Notes under the pieces: model-generated
What the model was told of the DNA's origin: nothing
What the model saw: only the letters and a program-made list of their open reading frames with translations
Databases searched by the model: none
Shown: in pieces, positions 10,735 through 22,062 of the stretch
How the letters are laid out: each line of letters starts with the position of its first letter
Position numbering within the stretch: position 1 is the first letter of the stretch
Program-made: the position numbers and the translations under genes
Origin: Henckelia pumila
Lineage: Eukaryota; Streptophyta; Magnoliopsida; Lamiales; Gesneriaceae
NCBI RefSeq assembly: GCF_033568475.1
Contig: NC_133123.1
Location: 153,837,753 to 153,901,752, forward strand
Direction of reading: 5' to 3'
Length of the DNA: 64,000 nucleotides

Positions 10735-12048
10735 GTGGATATGACCATCATTGATGATCCTGAAAGCTCTCGTCGAGCAGTGGCCGCAATCCAGGAGCAA
10801 ATGAACGCTATGGTGGACACGGCTGTACAAAGAATCATGGCGATACAACAAGGGGAAAAAGAGGGCCGAGAGAAGGAGAAGGACAAAGGAGGAGAAGGGG
10901 AGGAAGAGCAAGGACCGAGGCTCGAAAAAGAGAGGGAGAAGAGCAGAGGCATACATGTGGAGGAGGAAGGAAACTCGCATGCGAGGTCGGTAAATGTTAC
11001 CATGGCAGGAGAACTGGAAATGCTGAAACATAAGATACAAAAGCTGGAAAATACGGACCCGCGGGAATCTTCGCGGGTCAAAAGTTTGGGCTGTACTTTC
11101 TCCCCGGAAATCATTGCAGAGACATTGCCGGTATATTTCAAGTCCGCCAAAATCAAGGAATATGACGGCAGTGCTGATCGATAGGAACACATCGCTCGGT
11201 TTGAGAATGTAGCGATGTTGCATTGCTACGGGGACCAAATTAAATGCAAGGTATTCCTAACTACCTTGGTGGATTCTGCGCAAAGGTGGTTTGAGAACTT
11301 GGAGGAAGGTAGCTTTAAGACTTTCAAAGAATTCCGGGAAGTCTTTCTGCAACACTTCAGCAGCAGCAAGCGGTATAAGAATACTACTCTCAGCCTCTTC
11401 GAGATAAAACAACTGAGCGAGGAGTCTCTAAGAGCTTACATTAAAAAGTTCAATAGAGTGGCCTTGGAAGTACCGGCCTGTGCACCAGAAACCAAAATCA
11501 CTGCTTTCACGCAAGGGCTCAAGGAGGGAGAATTCTTCCGGTCCTTGGTCAAAAAGGCACCCCGTCATTTTGAGGATCTCTTGGCTCGATCCGAGAAATA
11601 TATCAACATGTAGGAAGCCCAGAAGCAGAAGAGGGAGAAGAACCGGAAGGAGGAACATAAGGAGAAAGGGAACCAGGGCAATCAAGGGAGGAGAAGGAAT
11701 GACCCATCGGGAAGGCTCGCCGCCTATGCTCCTCACAGAGTAGCCCGAGATCAAGAGGTCCACTTGTGTGAGGAGAATATCCAGCCTGTGCCTCCCAAGA
11801 GGCCGGGAAAATATTTCTCGATACATCGGGTTAACACCCACGACACTAGTGAGTGCCGGAGGCTCACCGTGGAGCCGAGGTAGCCTGTACCTGACGAAAC
11901 AAAGCATGTGGAGAAAATGCAACGGGGACGCCCCTGGGTACCCCGGTTCGACACTCCGCGAAGCGATAGGCCCGATCCCACGAAGGCCCGGGTGGAAATT
12001 CCACGTGGGCCTGACAAAGGACCCCGGGAGGGATCTTCCAGGGGGTGA
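10735..12048 (+). pseudogene. Gag of Tat element
   Basis: A short start (MTIIDDPESSRRAVAAIQEQ) leads into a strongly charged region (about residues 35-80, KEGREKEKDKGGEGEEEQ). The capsid core follows: SAQRWFENLEEGSFKTFKEF, KRYKNTTLSLFEIKQLSEES, LRAYIKKFNRVALEVPACAP. A C-terminal NTHDTSECRRLT block stands in the zinc-knuckle position. All lies in one frame, but TAG codons interrupt at 11182-11184, 11611-11613 and 11881-11883. The frame ends with TGA at 12046-12048, where the protease frame starts. The 4-base overlap suggests that pol was originally reached by frameshifting or reinitiation. Confidence 0.85.
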
Positions 12049-12656
12049 TTAATATGATTTCGGGAGGATCCACTGATGGGGACTCTAATAGAGCTCGGAA
12101 GTCTTGGAGCAAAAGAGAGGTCCTGGGAATCGAAGCCTGGAGACCAGATGCCTATCCGGTCATTACGTTTGGGCCTGAGGATCTTGAGGGAGTGTGTCTA
12201 CCCCACAACAATGCTTTACTCATCCAAGCGCAGGTGGCTAACTACGACATAAGAATGGTTTTTGTGGATTCAGGGAGTTCGGTGAACGTCATTTTCCAGG
12301 ATGCATTTGCACAAATGGACTTGCGGGAGTGTGAGATTAACCCTGTAAAAACGTCCCTACATGGGTTTTCCAGACATACTATTCGGCCTAAAGGAGAAGT
12401 GCGGCTGCCTATTACTCTAGGATTGGGCGATTCAAAAAAGACTGTTATGGCTCTCTTCACCGTGGTGGAGGCCCCATCTTCCTACAATATCATCCTGGGA
12501 AGGCCGGCTTTAAATGCCTTTCGGGCCGTCGCATCCGCTTACCACCAAAAGATCAAATTCCCGGTGGGGGATCGAGTGGGCGAGGTAAAGGGAGATCAGC
12601 ACTCATCCAGACGGTGTTATGCGGACACCATCCGGGGGAATAACAAGAGAGCATGA
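12045..12656 (+). pseudogene. Protease of Tat element
   Basis: It opens MINMISGGSTDGDSNRARK, a typical Tat protease prodomain. The active site is FVDSGSSVNVIF and a C-terminal block reads SSYNIILGRPALNAFRAVAS. The frame is separate from gag and continues in phase into RT after a TGA at 12654-12656. About 203 codons are open, so the domain itself looks undamaged. Confidence 0.85.
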
Positions 12657-12659
12657 AGG

Positions 12660-14598
12660 ATGGAAAGAAGAGATGGTTCCATGCAAGAAGAGGTGTGCGC
12701 AGTAGGAGAAGTAAAAGAGGAGTATGAGGAGGTGGAGGTAGTGCCCGGACAGCCGGAGAAGATCGCCCGAGTGGCCCGGGGGATGGAGCTTGTTTTGGCA
12801 GAACAGTTAAAGGCGTGTTTGGCCCAGAACACGGTTGTGTTTGCCTGGTCTCCTAAAGAGCTAACTGGAGTTCCGGCCCATTTAGCAGAGCACAGGCTGA
12901 ATATCCTCCCAGGATATCGGCCTGTTAGGCAAAAGAAAAGACACTTTGGGGCAGAAAAAGACAAGGTCATTGCTGAGCAAGTCCAGGAGCTTCTGGAAGC
13001 GGGACACGTCAGGGAGGTACAGTTTCCTACTTGGTTATCTAACGTAGTTCTAGTTCCCAAGAGTACAGGGAAATGGAGAATGTGTATGGATTTCCGAGAC
13101 TTAAACAAAGCATGCTCCAAGGACTGCTATCCCCTGCCCCGGATTGATCAGTTATTAGATTCTACCTCTGGTTATGAGCTACTTTGCTTTATGGATGCCT
13201 ACCAGGGATACCATCAAATTCCCTTGGCTAAGGAGGATCAGGATAAGGTCAGTTTTGTTACGTCAGGAGGAACATTTTGTTATACTGTTATGCATTTTGG
13301 GTTAAAAAATGCAGGAGCCACCTATCAAAGGATGATGGATAAGGTTTTACAAGATCAGTTGGGCCGGAATGTGGAGGTATATGTAGATGATATTCTGGTG
13401 AAATCCAGGACCCGGGACCATTTTATTCCTGACCTGGAGGAAACCTTCGGTACCTTGCGAAGGTACGGGGTGAAGCTTAATCCGGCCAAGTGTGTGTTCG
13501 GAGTAAAAAGCGGGAAATTCTTGGGATTTGTAGTGACCGAGAGGGGAATAGGGGTAAACCCGGAGAAAGTAAAAATTCTGAGGGAGATGCCATCCCATTC
13601 CTCCATTAGGGACGTACAGCGGTTGACGGGAAGAGTCACGGCCCTATCTCATTTCATTGCTCGGTCGGCCCATATGAGTCATCCTTTCTTTCAGGTGCTG
13701 ATGAAGGCTCAGAGGTTCGGATGGAATGAGGACTACGAACGGGCTTTTCAGGAATTAAAGGAGCATCTGGCAAGTCTGCCCATCCTGATTAAAACCAAAC
13801 CTGGGGAGAGATTGTGGGTTTATATCTCCACGACATAGTTTTCAGTGAGCACGGTGTTAATAAAGGAAGAGGGAGGAGATCAAAAGCCAGTTTATTACGT
13901 AAGCCACGCTCTGAAGGGGCCCGAGACCCGGTACAGTGAAATAGAAAAAATGGCTCTGGCCCTTGTTTTGACTGCCCGAAAACTCCGACCTTATTTTCTA
14001 TCGCACCCAATCACAGTTCTGACCAATAGCCATTTGGGTCGGGTGATGACTCAACCGAAGGCTTCAGGTAGATTGATCAAATAGGCAGTAGAGTTGGGAG
14101 AGTACGATGTGGAGTACAGGCCCCGGGCAGCTATTAAGGCACAAGCTTTGTCTGACTTCTTGACCGAGGTCATCACTTTTGGACAGGAGGAGGTGTGGAG
14201 AATCTTTGTGGATGGGGCCAGCGGTTTGGAAGGGAGTGGGTGGGAGTAATCCTCATTTCTCCCACTCAGGAAAAAACCAAAGTGGCGGTAAGATTTTCAT
14301 CTTTCAAATCAAACAATGAAGCAGAGTATGAAGCTGTAGTTTCGGGTTTGAAATTGGCTTGGGAGGCGGGAGACAGACACGTAATTGTATATTCGGATTC
14401 CCAACTGGTGGTACAACAAGTGCAGGGAATTTTGGCATCAGGGAGAAGAGATTGCAGGAGTATGTGGGACTTATCAAACAGCAGGGAGAAGAATTTTCCA
14501 GCTGGAGCATTGAGCAAATCCCCAGGGAGCATAATGCGAAGGGAGATGCCCTAGCCAGGGTAGCATCATATCCACTGGTATTGACTGCCGAGAGGTGA
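12660..14598 (+). pseudogene. Reverse transcriptase and RNase H of Tat element
   Basis: RT blocks in order: AEHRLNILPGYRPVRQKKR, WLSNVVLVPK, WRMCMDFRDLNKAC, CYPLPRIDQLL, FMDAYQGYHQI, the catalytic VYVDDILVKS and LNPAKCVFGV. RNase H follows with YYVSHALKGPETRYSEIEK. A second, archaeal-type RNase H (WRIFVDGAS, SNNEAEYEAVVSGLKLA, VYSDSQLVVQQVQG) follows, a feature of Tat elements. Stops lie at 13836-13838 and at 14082-14084 (Trp expected). Frameshifts occur near 14230 and 14440. Confidence 0.87.
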
Positions 14599-15883
14599 TA
14601 CAACAGTCCGGATCGGTGATGGCCATTGAAGGAAAGGAAGAAGAGGCTTCAGAAAGATCCTGGATGGTGCCCCTCGTGGAGTACTTGCAGACAGGGACCC
14701 TGCCTGGGGATGAGGCGCATGCCCCGAGTCTCAGAAGGCAGGTAACTCGATTCACCTTGATTAATGAAAAGTTATATCGGCGATCTTTTCAGGGTCCCTT
14801 ACTAAGGTGCCTAGCCCAAGGGGAAGTGGGTTATGTCCTTCAGGAAATACATGAAGGCTGTTGCGGGGATCATGGAGGGGCTTTGAGCTTGTCTTGGCGC
14901 ACCTGTTGGCAGAATATTGGTGGCCTACCCTGCAGCAGGATGCCCGACAAGTCGTCAAAACGTGTGAAGGATGCCAGAGATTTGGGAATTTTTCTCGTAA
15001 GCCCGCGGTGGAGTTACAGCCGGTGTGGGCATCCTGACCTTTTGATCAATGGGGCATGGATATCGTGGGACCATTTCCGATAGGCCCCGGGCAGAAGAAG
15101 TTCTTACTATTAACAGTGGATTATTTATCTAAATGGGTGTAGGCTGAGCCATTAGCAAGAATCACTGAAGAGGTGGTGTTGGGATTTATTTGGAAGAACA
15201 TTGTCTGCCGGTTTGGTTTACCCCGAAAGCTTATCTCGGACAACGGGAGGCAGTTCCAGGGAAAGAAAATAAAGGACTGGTGCACAGAGATGAAGGTAAA
15301 GCATGCATTCACTTCTGTGGTGTATCCCCAAATCAACGGACAGACGAAAGCAACTAACAGGACTATCATCCAAACTTTACAAACCCGACTCTTTGGCGTT
15401 GGCAGAAATTGGGTGGAGTAGGTCCCTGGTGTGTTATGGTCTTACCGCACTACCCCCAGGACGGCCATAGGAGAAACACCCTTCAGCTTGGTGTACGGGT
15501 CCGAGGCCGTGATCCCAGTAGAGATCGGACAGATCTCCCCCCGGGTGAGAGCCCATCAGGAGGGGGAGACCATAGGCAGGACGCTGGAATTAGACCTGAT
15601 TGAAGAAAAAAGAGAACGGGTTGCTATTCGGATGGAAGCCTATCGGAGCAGGATAATTCAGGCGTTCAATCAAAAGGTCAAACCCCGGGAATTCCAGGTA
15701 GGTGATTTGGTATTGAAGAAAGTTAACCCGGCGGGAGAAGTAAAAAATCTAGAAGCCAAATGGGAGGGACCTTATAAAGTAATTCGGAGGATAGGAAGGA
15801 GCGCCTGGTATTTGGAGGACAGCCGGGGCAAGGTCCTACAGAGGCCCTTGAATACTATGCATCTTAAGTCTTATTATCCTTAA
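14595..15883 (+). pseudogene. Integrase of Tat element, catalytic Glu lost
   Basis: Parts lie in two frames, joined by an indel near 14900. They hold the zinc finger (HEGCCGDHGGA, then CEGCQRFGNFSRKP), the core (GMDIVGPFP, KFLLLTVDYLSKWV, KLISDNGRQF) and the C-terminal FQVGDLVLKKVN and KWEGPYKVIR blocks, ending NTMHLKSYYP. Stops fall near 15039, 15140 and at 15419-15421. The block that normally reads NGQTE reads NGQTK, so the third acidic residue of the DDE triad is replaced by lysine. Confidence 0.87.
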
Positions 15884-15961
15884 AAAATACATGCGCGCCT
15901 GTAAATTATTTCTCTGATGGTTGTATAAATAAAAAATATGTTTTGATCTATTATGAATTTC

Positions 15962-16580
15962 AAAAGGCCCGTGGTAATTCACGAGCCATGTAAAGCCCAG
16001 GTGATCTACCACCCTGGCACTTAAAAACCCAAGTGATCTACCACCCTGGTACTCAAAGGCCCGTGGTAATTCACGAGCCAGGTAAAGCCCAGGTGATCTA
16101 CCACCCTGGCACTTAAAAACCCAGGTGATCTACCACCCTGGTACTCAAAGGCCCGTGGTAATTCACGAGCCATGTAAAGCCCAGGTGATCTACCACCCTG
16201 GCACTTAAAAACCCAGGTGATCTACCACCCTGGTACTCAAAGGCCCGTGGTAATTCACGAGCCATGTAAAGCCCAGGTGATCTACCACCTTGGCACTTAA
16301 AAACCCAGATGATCTACCACCCTGGTACTCAAAGGCCCGTGGTAATTCACGAGCCATGTAAAGCTCAGGTGATCTACCACCCTGGCACTTAAAAACCCAG
16401 GTGATCTACCACCCTGGTATTCAAAGGCCCGTGGTAATTCACGAGCCATGTAAAGCCCAGGTGATCTACAACCCTGGCACTTAAAAACCCAGGTGATCTA
16501 CCACCCTGGTACTCAGTGGCCCTTGGTAATTCACGAGTCATATAAGGTCCAGGTGGTCTATCACCATGGAACCAAAAGAT
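15962..16580 (+). repeat. 92-bp tandem array of hairpin units in Tat element
   Basis: GGCCCGTGGTAATTCACGAG recurs at 15966, 16058, 16150, 16242, 16334, 16426 and, diverged, at 16518: an exact 92-bp period, about 6.7 copies. Each unit holds an imperfect palindrome (GGCCCGTG...CACGAGCC) and two copies of another (CCAGGTGATCTACCACCCTG). It lies between integrase and the antisense gene. Tat elements commonly carry tandem arrays here, and such arrays can seed satellite DNA. Confidence 0.92.
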
Positions 16581-16806
16581 TCGGGATCCCAGGCGCCCAG
16601 TCATCACAAATTCCCGGGGGAATGGACCACCCGCATGTTTGAAACTCACGAATAAAAAATATCAAAACGGGGGATTCAGTCAGGAATACAGGAGAAATCA
16701 TTCAATTAAAGAGGTGAAACAAGATCAAAGTTTAGTGTTAAACACCGAATATACGTACATAAAAAGTTAGGATCCTAAGCCTAAAGCTCCGATGAGTAGC
16801 CTAAAT
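16581..16806. other. Spacer between tandem array and antisense gene
   Basis: Non-coding. It contains the probable 3' untranslated end of the antisense gene; I see nothing else. Confidence 0.4.
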
Positions 16807-19087
16807 CTAACCCAGGAGGTCGGCTCCCTCTTGAGGTTTCTGCTCTTTGCTGGCGTCTACCTCTGCCTGGGGCCCTTCTCCTTCATTCTCAGGGTCAGAG
16901 GGTAAGGAGGCTATGGCCAGATCAAGATTTGGAACTCCTTCTCGCATCAGGCCAGCTGCCTCACACTGATCAGAACAGAGATCGAAGCCCCGAGTGACGA
17001 AATCAAAGGACTTGTCTATCACCGTCTGCTCAAACTCCTTGGAAGAGAGGAAGGAGGCCCACCATTCATCTTTTGCACTAGAGCATTCTTCTAGAGCCTG
17101 AGCAGCATCCCGAGTAGAGGAAATATGCATCTCTGCCTCTGTACGGGCAATAATCAGCTGGTTTTGCATTTTCGTGGCCGATACATGGAGTACCTCCGCC
17201 TCCTGCCTAGCCCTATCTCTCTCCTCCATAGCCTGGCCTAACTCCCGGGTAAGTTGCTCCACTTGGGCCTCGAGGGATTGGATCTCAGAAGAGCGGCGGT
17301 ATTGAACTTCAGATAATTTTTGTCTCCAACTCTCCTGAGTCCTAGTCAGGGCCGCTTGCGAGCTCTCTAGAGACTCCTGAAGAGACCGCATCTCCGCTTC
17401 ATGAGCCTCTTGGAATCGGGCTGCCTGGGAACGGAGTTGAGCAATGCACTCTTGAAAGGAACCGCACCGGTTGCTCTCTTTAGCCCGTTCTGAGTTAGCC
17501 TCATCCAGGGCATGGGTCAGCATGCACAAGCCCTGTTTAAAAAAAAATAGGAAAAGGTCAATCAAAGCATAAAGGCAACAACTTTTTTGAATAAAGGAAG
17601 GAGGGGGTTTACCGTATAGGCGTGAGAGATATCCTCGGAGAACCGGGAAGCAATATCACGGGCAGACAGCAGGGAATGATCCTCCGGAGACAATAGACTC
17701 TGGAGCTGAGCAATTTTGGAAGAAACCGTGCCCGATAGGAAGAAGGGGACCGGGGTCCCCAGGCAGCGGCACTCGGCGGACCACCCCAAACATGGCTAAG
17801 ATGCTCCGAGGTGGCAGCAGGGGTTTCCCAGCCTGACACTAGAGGACCCACTGAGGAAGGCTGGAGAGGCGGAATTGGAACCTTCTGAGAGGGGGCCTTT
17901 TCTGAATCGCTCAAGTCAATTACCTCGGACACCTGAGCTGCTTTCCTCTTGTGATTGGAGAGTGGGATCTCATCTTCCAGATCCTCTTGAGACAAGGATA
18001 GTTGAGTTTGAGACTCCAGCTGAGGAGGGGCCAGTATAAGAGCCCGGGCCTCCGGGGCCCCAGTATTCTGGAGGGAGGAAGCAGGAGCTGAAGGAGATGG
18101 GGAAGGCGGCCGTGCCAAGGCACGGTTTTCTTCCTTCATCAGGGCCTTTTTCCTCTGCTCGGCTAGGGCTCGAGTTCTTTCTTGTGCAGCTTGCCTCTCG
18201 GCAGCGCGTTTGGCAAATTCCTCTTTCATCATGTTGGAGGGATCTGCAAGGAGAAGACCACGATAAGAACAGAAGGAGTAAAAAGGATAAAGCAATTAGA
18301 GGGGACGAATCCAGAGATTACCAGGTTGAGCACCCGGGACACAGTAAGCATCGATCACCTGGTTAATGGTATCTTCCTCCCGGGTACTCAACCCGTAGGC
18401 TATCATGTTTTCACTGTTAAAAGAACAGGGGAAGAAAAGTTTTTGTGGCCAACCAACGCCAAACTACGAACATACGGCTCCTCAACTTTGTAGTGATCTG
18501 GGAGCTCTGGTTAGGGGGGAAGACTAGACAGGAACCCGGTCCTAAAAGTAAAAGGATTCGGGGGTCGAATAAAGAAATACTTTTCTTTCCACCCCTTCAG
18601 GGAAGAAGGAATATCGGAAATAAAACAGGAATTTAGCCGGGCAGCCAAAGAAAAAGCCCCTTCATTAAACCGGCATGTGAAGAAGTAGTGAAGAATGAGA
18701 GGGGTGATGGCCAAATTGTGCATTTTGAAAAGGATGTAAGTGGAGGCCGTAATCCGAAATGAATTCGGGTGAAATTGATTGATAGGAACTTTAAAGAAGT
18801 CGGCAACTGCCAAGAAGAAGGGAGGAATGGGAAATCGAAGACCACTGCGAATTTGATCTTGGAAAAAAGTATAGCACCCCGCCGGGGGGGTATCGGGAGT
18901 GCTCCCAGGTAAAGGTCGGAACAAGAAGTAGGACGAAGGGATTTCCCCTGAGCCACGTAGTTCCTCTGCAGCCCCTTGGGAAAGGGTGCATGGAAGATAT
19001 GTATACCAGCCTAATGCTGGGGGCGGATAAAAGAGGGGTGGGGTTCTTCACCTTATTTTTTCCTTTTCCCTTTTCGTGGGAAGGCAA
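16807..19087 (-). pseudogene. Antisense accessory gene of Tat element (gypsy-type transposon domain plus coiled coil)
   Basis: Three minus-strand parts. The first (about 19087-18400) reads RFPIPPFFLAVADFFKVPI, QFHPNSFRITASTYILF and GWKEKYFFIRP, the family known as putative gypsy-type transposon domain (PF04195), frameshifted near 18900. The second (about 18243-17613) is charged and proline-rich; its acceptor follows TCTCCTTGCAG and its donor is ACG|GTAAAC. The third (17532-16807) is a long coiled coil rich in Glu, Gln and Arg ending in an acidic tail. Splicing 17613 to 17532 keeps the frame (AYT-GLCMLTHALDEAN). A one-base shift near 17789 breaks the second exon. Tat elements often carry such an antisense gene; its role is unknown. 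Confidence 0.75.
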
Positions 19088-19583
19088 AGCTGTGGAAGTT
19101 TTAGGGCGAGAAAGAGAGGCTTTTTTAGAACGACGGGGGCGGAGAGGAAGAGCGGAAACGGAGCGAGCGTCGCTCGAGCTACCGCTTGGCGCTTCGTCTC
19201 AAGGCGAGCCTTTGGCATTCGCCCCAGAGGTAGAAGAGGTACTTGTAGACATAAGGAAGGAGAGCACTTACAGGTTAAGGGACGGATGACGGGAGCGGAA
19301 GAAAGTTGCATAAAACCAGAAAGCAACCACGTAAGGAAGGAAGGCGATGGAAAAAAGAACAAAGGAGTCGCAAGGATTATGTAAAAAGGGCCAAGGCAAT
19401 CTAAGCCGTATATTTTAAATTGGACGGCAGAGATACGCGAAGCGTGCTCAAGAAGTTGAAGCGACTCCTGACAAATTCTCTGACAAGCGCACTACGAAGC
19501 GTTTAGGGCTGACGTAAGGCTAGTGACATCACCCCGGTTGACGAGACCACTCGAGATACGTCCCGGGGATATCTTACCCCGGG
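19088..19583. other. Spacer before 3' LTR
   Basis: Probable promoter and 5' leader of the antisense gene and the 3' untranslated part of the Tat element. I could not identify a convincing polypurine tract directly before 19584. Confidence 0.35.
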
Positions 19584-20279
19584 TGGTGTAATATTAGGAT
19601 ACCTCGAGGTAAGGTACCCCGGGGTAATGTATCCCGGGGTGTAGCCGCACACAGCGTTGTTTCCTCGGGACAGCAGAACAGGTCCTAGCCCGACTATCTT
19701 TGGGAAGTGTGGTGATGTAATATTAAGGTACCCCGGGGTAAGGTATCCCGGGGTGTAGCAAACACAGCGTTGTTTCGGGGTAAGGTATCTCGGGGTAAGG
19801 TATCCCGGGGTGAGAGTCAGGGGAGCTAGAACACCGGGTAAGGAGGTAACGGAGGGTAGAAAAGGAAAGAGAAAACGGTGGGGCCCGGATTTCCTATTTT
19901 TAGGGCCAAGAAATGGCCACGTCTGTTTGGAGTATGTCAGAACCCAAATCACAGACCAAATCATTGCTAATCACGATCCGAAGGAATAGGCTCTTGCCGG
20001 AAATCAGGAGGGTCTAAATCACACGTGATAACCGTCTTATCACCCTAAAATCAGTCAGAAGGGCCATACCCAATAATGATTGAGGGTCTTGCTGGGCGAA
20101 TATAAAAACCAATCCTGGGAAGGCGGAAGTGTCAAGTCTTTCAGGGTACACTCACTTTCTAAAAACTACTCATATAACTTCGAAGAAGGGATTCCTTCTT
20201 TTGGGGGAATATCCATCTATCTTTTCCGCTCGGGATTTTACCCATCACCCGGGTAGTCATTTTTGTGATAATCACATCA
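19584..20279 (+). repeat. 3' LTR of Tat element (696 bp)
   Basis: It starts TGGTGTAATATTAGG and ends AATCACATCA. It carries the same internal duplication as the 5' LTR. In the last 135 bp I count four differences between the two LTRs, so the insertion is moderately old. Confidence 0.88.
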
Positions 20280-20370
20280 ATAGGATGCCTGTTCGATTTT
20301 TTTGTAAATCTTGTTGGCCAACCGAGATGTTAGATATTTTATCTTTGGCCTGTTCGACACCCCAGAATTC

Positions 20371-20566
20371 TTTAGGGTATATTGTTTGTGCTTGAGATTG
20401 ATTCATGTTGCATTTCTTGTAAAGGATAGATGTGGGTGAGATGTTTCTGATCATTGCTTTCTTCTGCCTTTAGGGTGTATTGTTTGTGCTTGAGATTGAT
20501 TCATGTCGCATTTCTTGTAAAGGATAGATGTGGGTGAGATGTTTCTGATCATTGCTTTCTTCTGCC
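20371..20566 (+). repeat. 98-bp tandem duplication
   Basis: TTTAGGGTATATTGTTTGTG starts at 20371 and recurs with one change at 20469. The two 98-bp copies differ at very few positions, so this is a recent duplication. Confidence 0.9.
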
Positions 20567-21581
20567 TTATTTTTTACTTCTCTTGGTGTTTGTACTTGTG
20601 TTGATTCGAGTCTTGCTTGTTGTTTGGATGGTGATATAGGAGCTTCCATGGGTAAGAATGTAGCTCACATGGTAGCACCATGGTTGTGTGTTGTGGCTGC
20701 CATTTTGAGAAAAAAAAGGGTTGTTGATTGTAGGTGGAAGAAATTTGGTTTCTGGGGGACTGGCCAGGACTCTCGCGAGCTGGGTTTTGGCTCGAGGGCA
20801 GGGGCTGCTTCGAGTAGGACTTTTGGTTTGGATTGAGGTTCAAGGGTGGGTTTTGGCTCGAGGTCAGGGGCAGGGCCTGACTCTGAGTCACTAGGCTTTG
20901 GTAAGGCAGTGCTAGTGGCTAAGTGGGGTCTCGAGGTGGTCAAGTTGTTAGGTTATAGGTTGGGATTCATAGTGGAGTATGTGTTGAAGGTTTATAACGG
21001 AGTCAAGTGGGAAGAGTGCACAGTTTCTGTCATGGAGCAGGGCTGTCCGAGAATGGTAGTTTATGCCAGTGCTAGACTCATATTTGGTTAAGGGCTCGGG
21101 TCTGGAATTAGCCCAGGATGTTATGAATATGTCATGGGAATCAATTCGGCTAAGTTTTGGTTGAGTTCTAGGCTAATGATTGATGAGGCGCAGAATTTAG
21201 TCGCTAAGTGCTGCTGTCCGAAAATTTTGTTGCCAGAAATGACTGGATAAGAATGATTCTTTGAGGATGACTTCCTAATTTAGCTTAGAGTGCGTGGGAC
21301 TCGTGGTTTCAAGCAGAAGCCGTTTGACTAAGAATTTTATAAGTTTTAAGCTTTGCAAGTGGAATGCTCGGGATACGTCCTAAGTGCCAAAAAGTAAATT
21401 TTAGATTCTTAGCTATGGTTTGTCACCTAAATCACCATCCATGTCAACCATCTTATTTAGTTTATCTGAGTATCGAGTAAATTTTTTCAAAGAATGTCAT
21501 TTCTTGAGTTCATTCCAAATCTTTGAGTTAAGTCAGAGAAGAAAGTATTTTTTATTAAGGAGAGTTGATTGTGACTTATCA

Positions 21582-21868
21582 GGGTGTGGACGGGTTGGAA
21601 AAAATCCTGGCTTTCCTTACCAACTCAGGGTATGGACGGGTTTGGAGAAATCATGGCTTTCCTTACCAACTCAGGGTATGGACGGGTTGGGAGAAATCCT
21701 GGCTTCCCTTACCACCTCATGGGTTTGGACGGGATGAGAGAAATCTTGGCTTCCCTTACCATTTCAGGGTATGGCATTTCAGGGTATGGATGGGTTGAGA
21801 GAAATCTTGGTTTTCCATACCAACACGGGGCAAGAAGGGTTGAGAGAAATCCTAACTTCCTTGCCGGC
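21582..21868 (+). repeat. Minisatellite of about 47 bp period
   Basis: Units begin GGGTATGGACGGGTT and run through AGAAATCCTGGCTTTCCTTA. There are about six degenerate copies. Confidence 0.85.
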
Positions 21869-21936
21869 ATAGTATACTGCAACATTGATCGATCAAAACT
21901 AAAGAAAAGGGCCACAATCAATGATCTAAGTTCACA

Positions 21937-22062
21937 GTTTATCAGTTTATCAGCTTATCAGTTATTCAGTTATCAGTTTATTTGCTTATCAGTTTATCAG
22001 TTATTCAGTTTATCAGTTTATCATTTTATCATTTTATCAGTTTATAAGCTTACAGTTAGTTT
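21937..22062 (+). repeat. TTATCAG-rich simple repeat
   Basis: Interspersed units TTTATCAG, CTTATCAG and TTATTCAG repeat across about 125 bp. No coding content. Confidence 0.85.

Larger units (their letters stand above)
10034..20279 (+). mobile_element. Tat-lineage (Retand/Ogre-like) Ty3/gypsy retrotransposon, 10.2 kb
   Basis: Two LTRs bracket gag, protease, RT-RNase H, integrase, a 92-bp tandem array and an antisense accessory gene, which is the layout of plant Tat elements. LTR ends are TGATGT and ACATCA, inverted repeats of one another. Flanks ATAGT (10029-10033) and ATAGG (20280-20284) match at four of five bases. Every protein domain has stops or frameshifts and the integrase lacks its catalytic glutamate, so it is non-autonomous now. 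Confidence 0.93.

Noticed and set aside
11428-11922. Minus-strand frames over the Tat gag (for example 10699-11238 and 11428-11922)
   Set aside because: They are shadows of gag on the opposite strand without recognisable domains.
15962-16580. CRISPR-like array
   Set aside because: Spacers are not unique; the whole 92-bp unit is repeated, and the context is a plant retrotransposon.
16389-16649. Minus-strand frame with GGRSPGF repeats
   Set aside because: It is a translation of the 92-bp tandem array.
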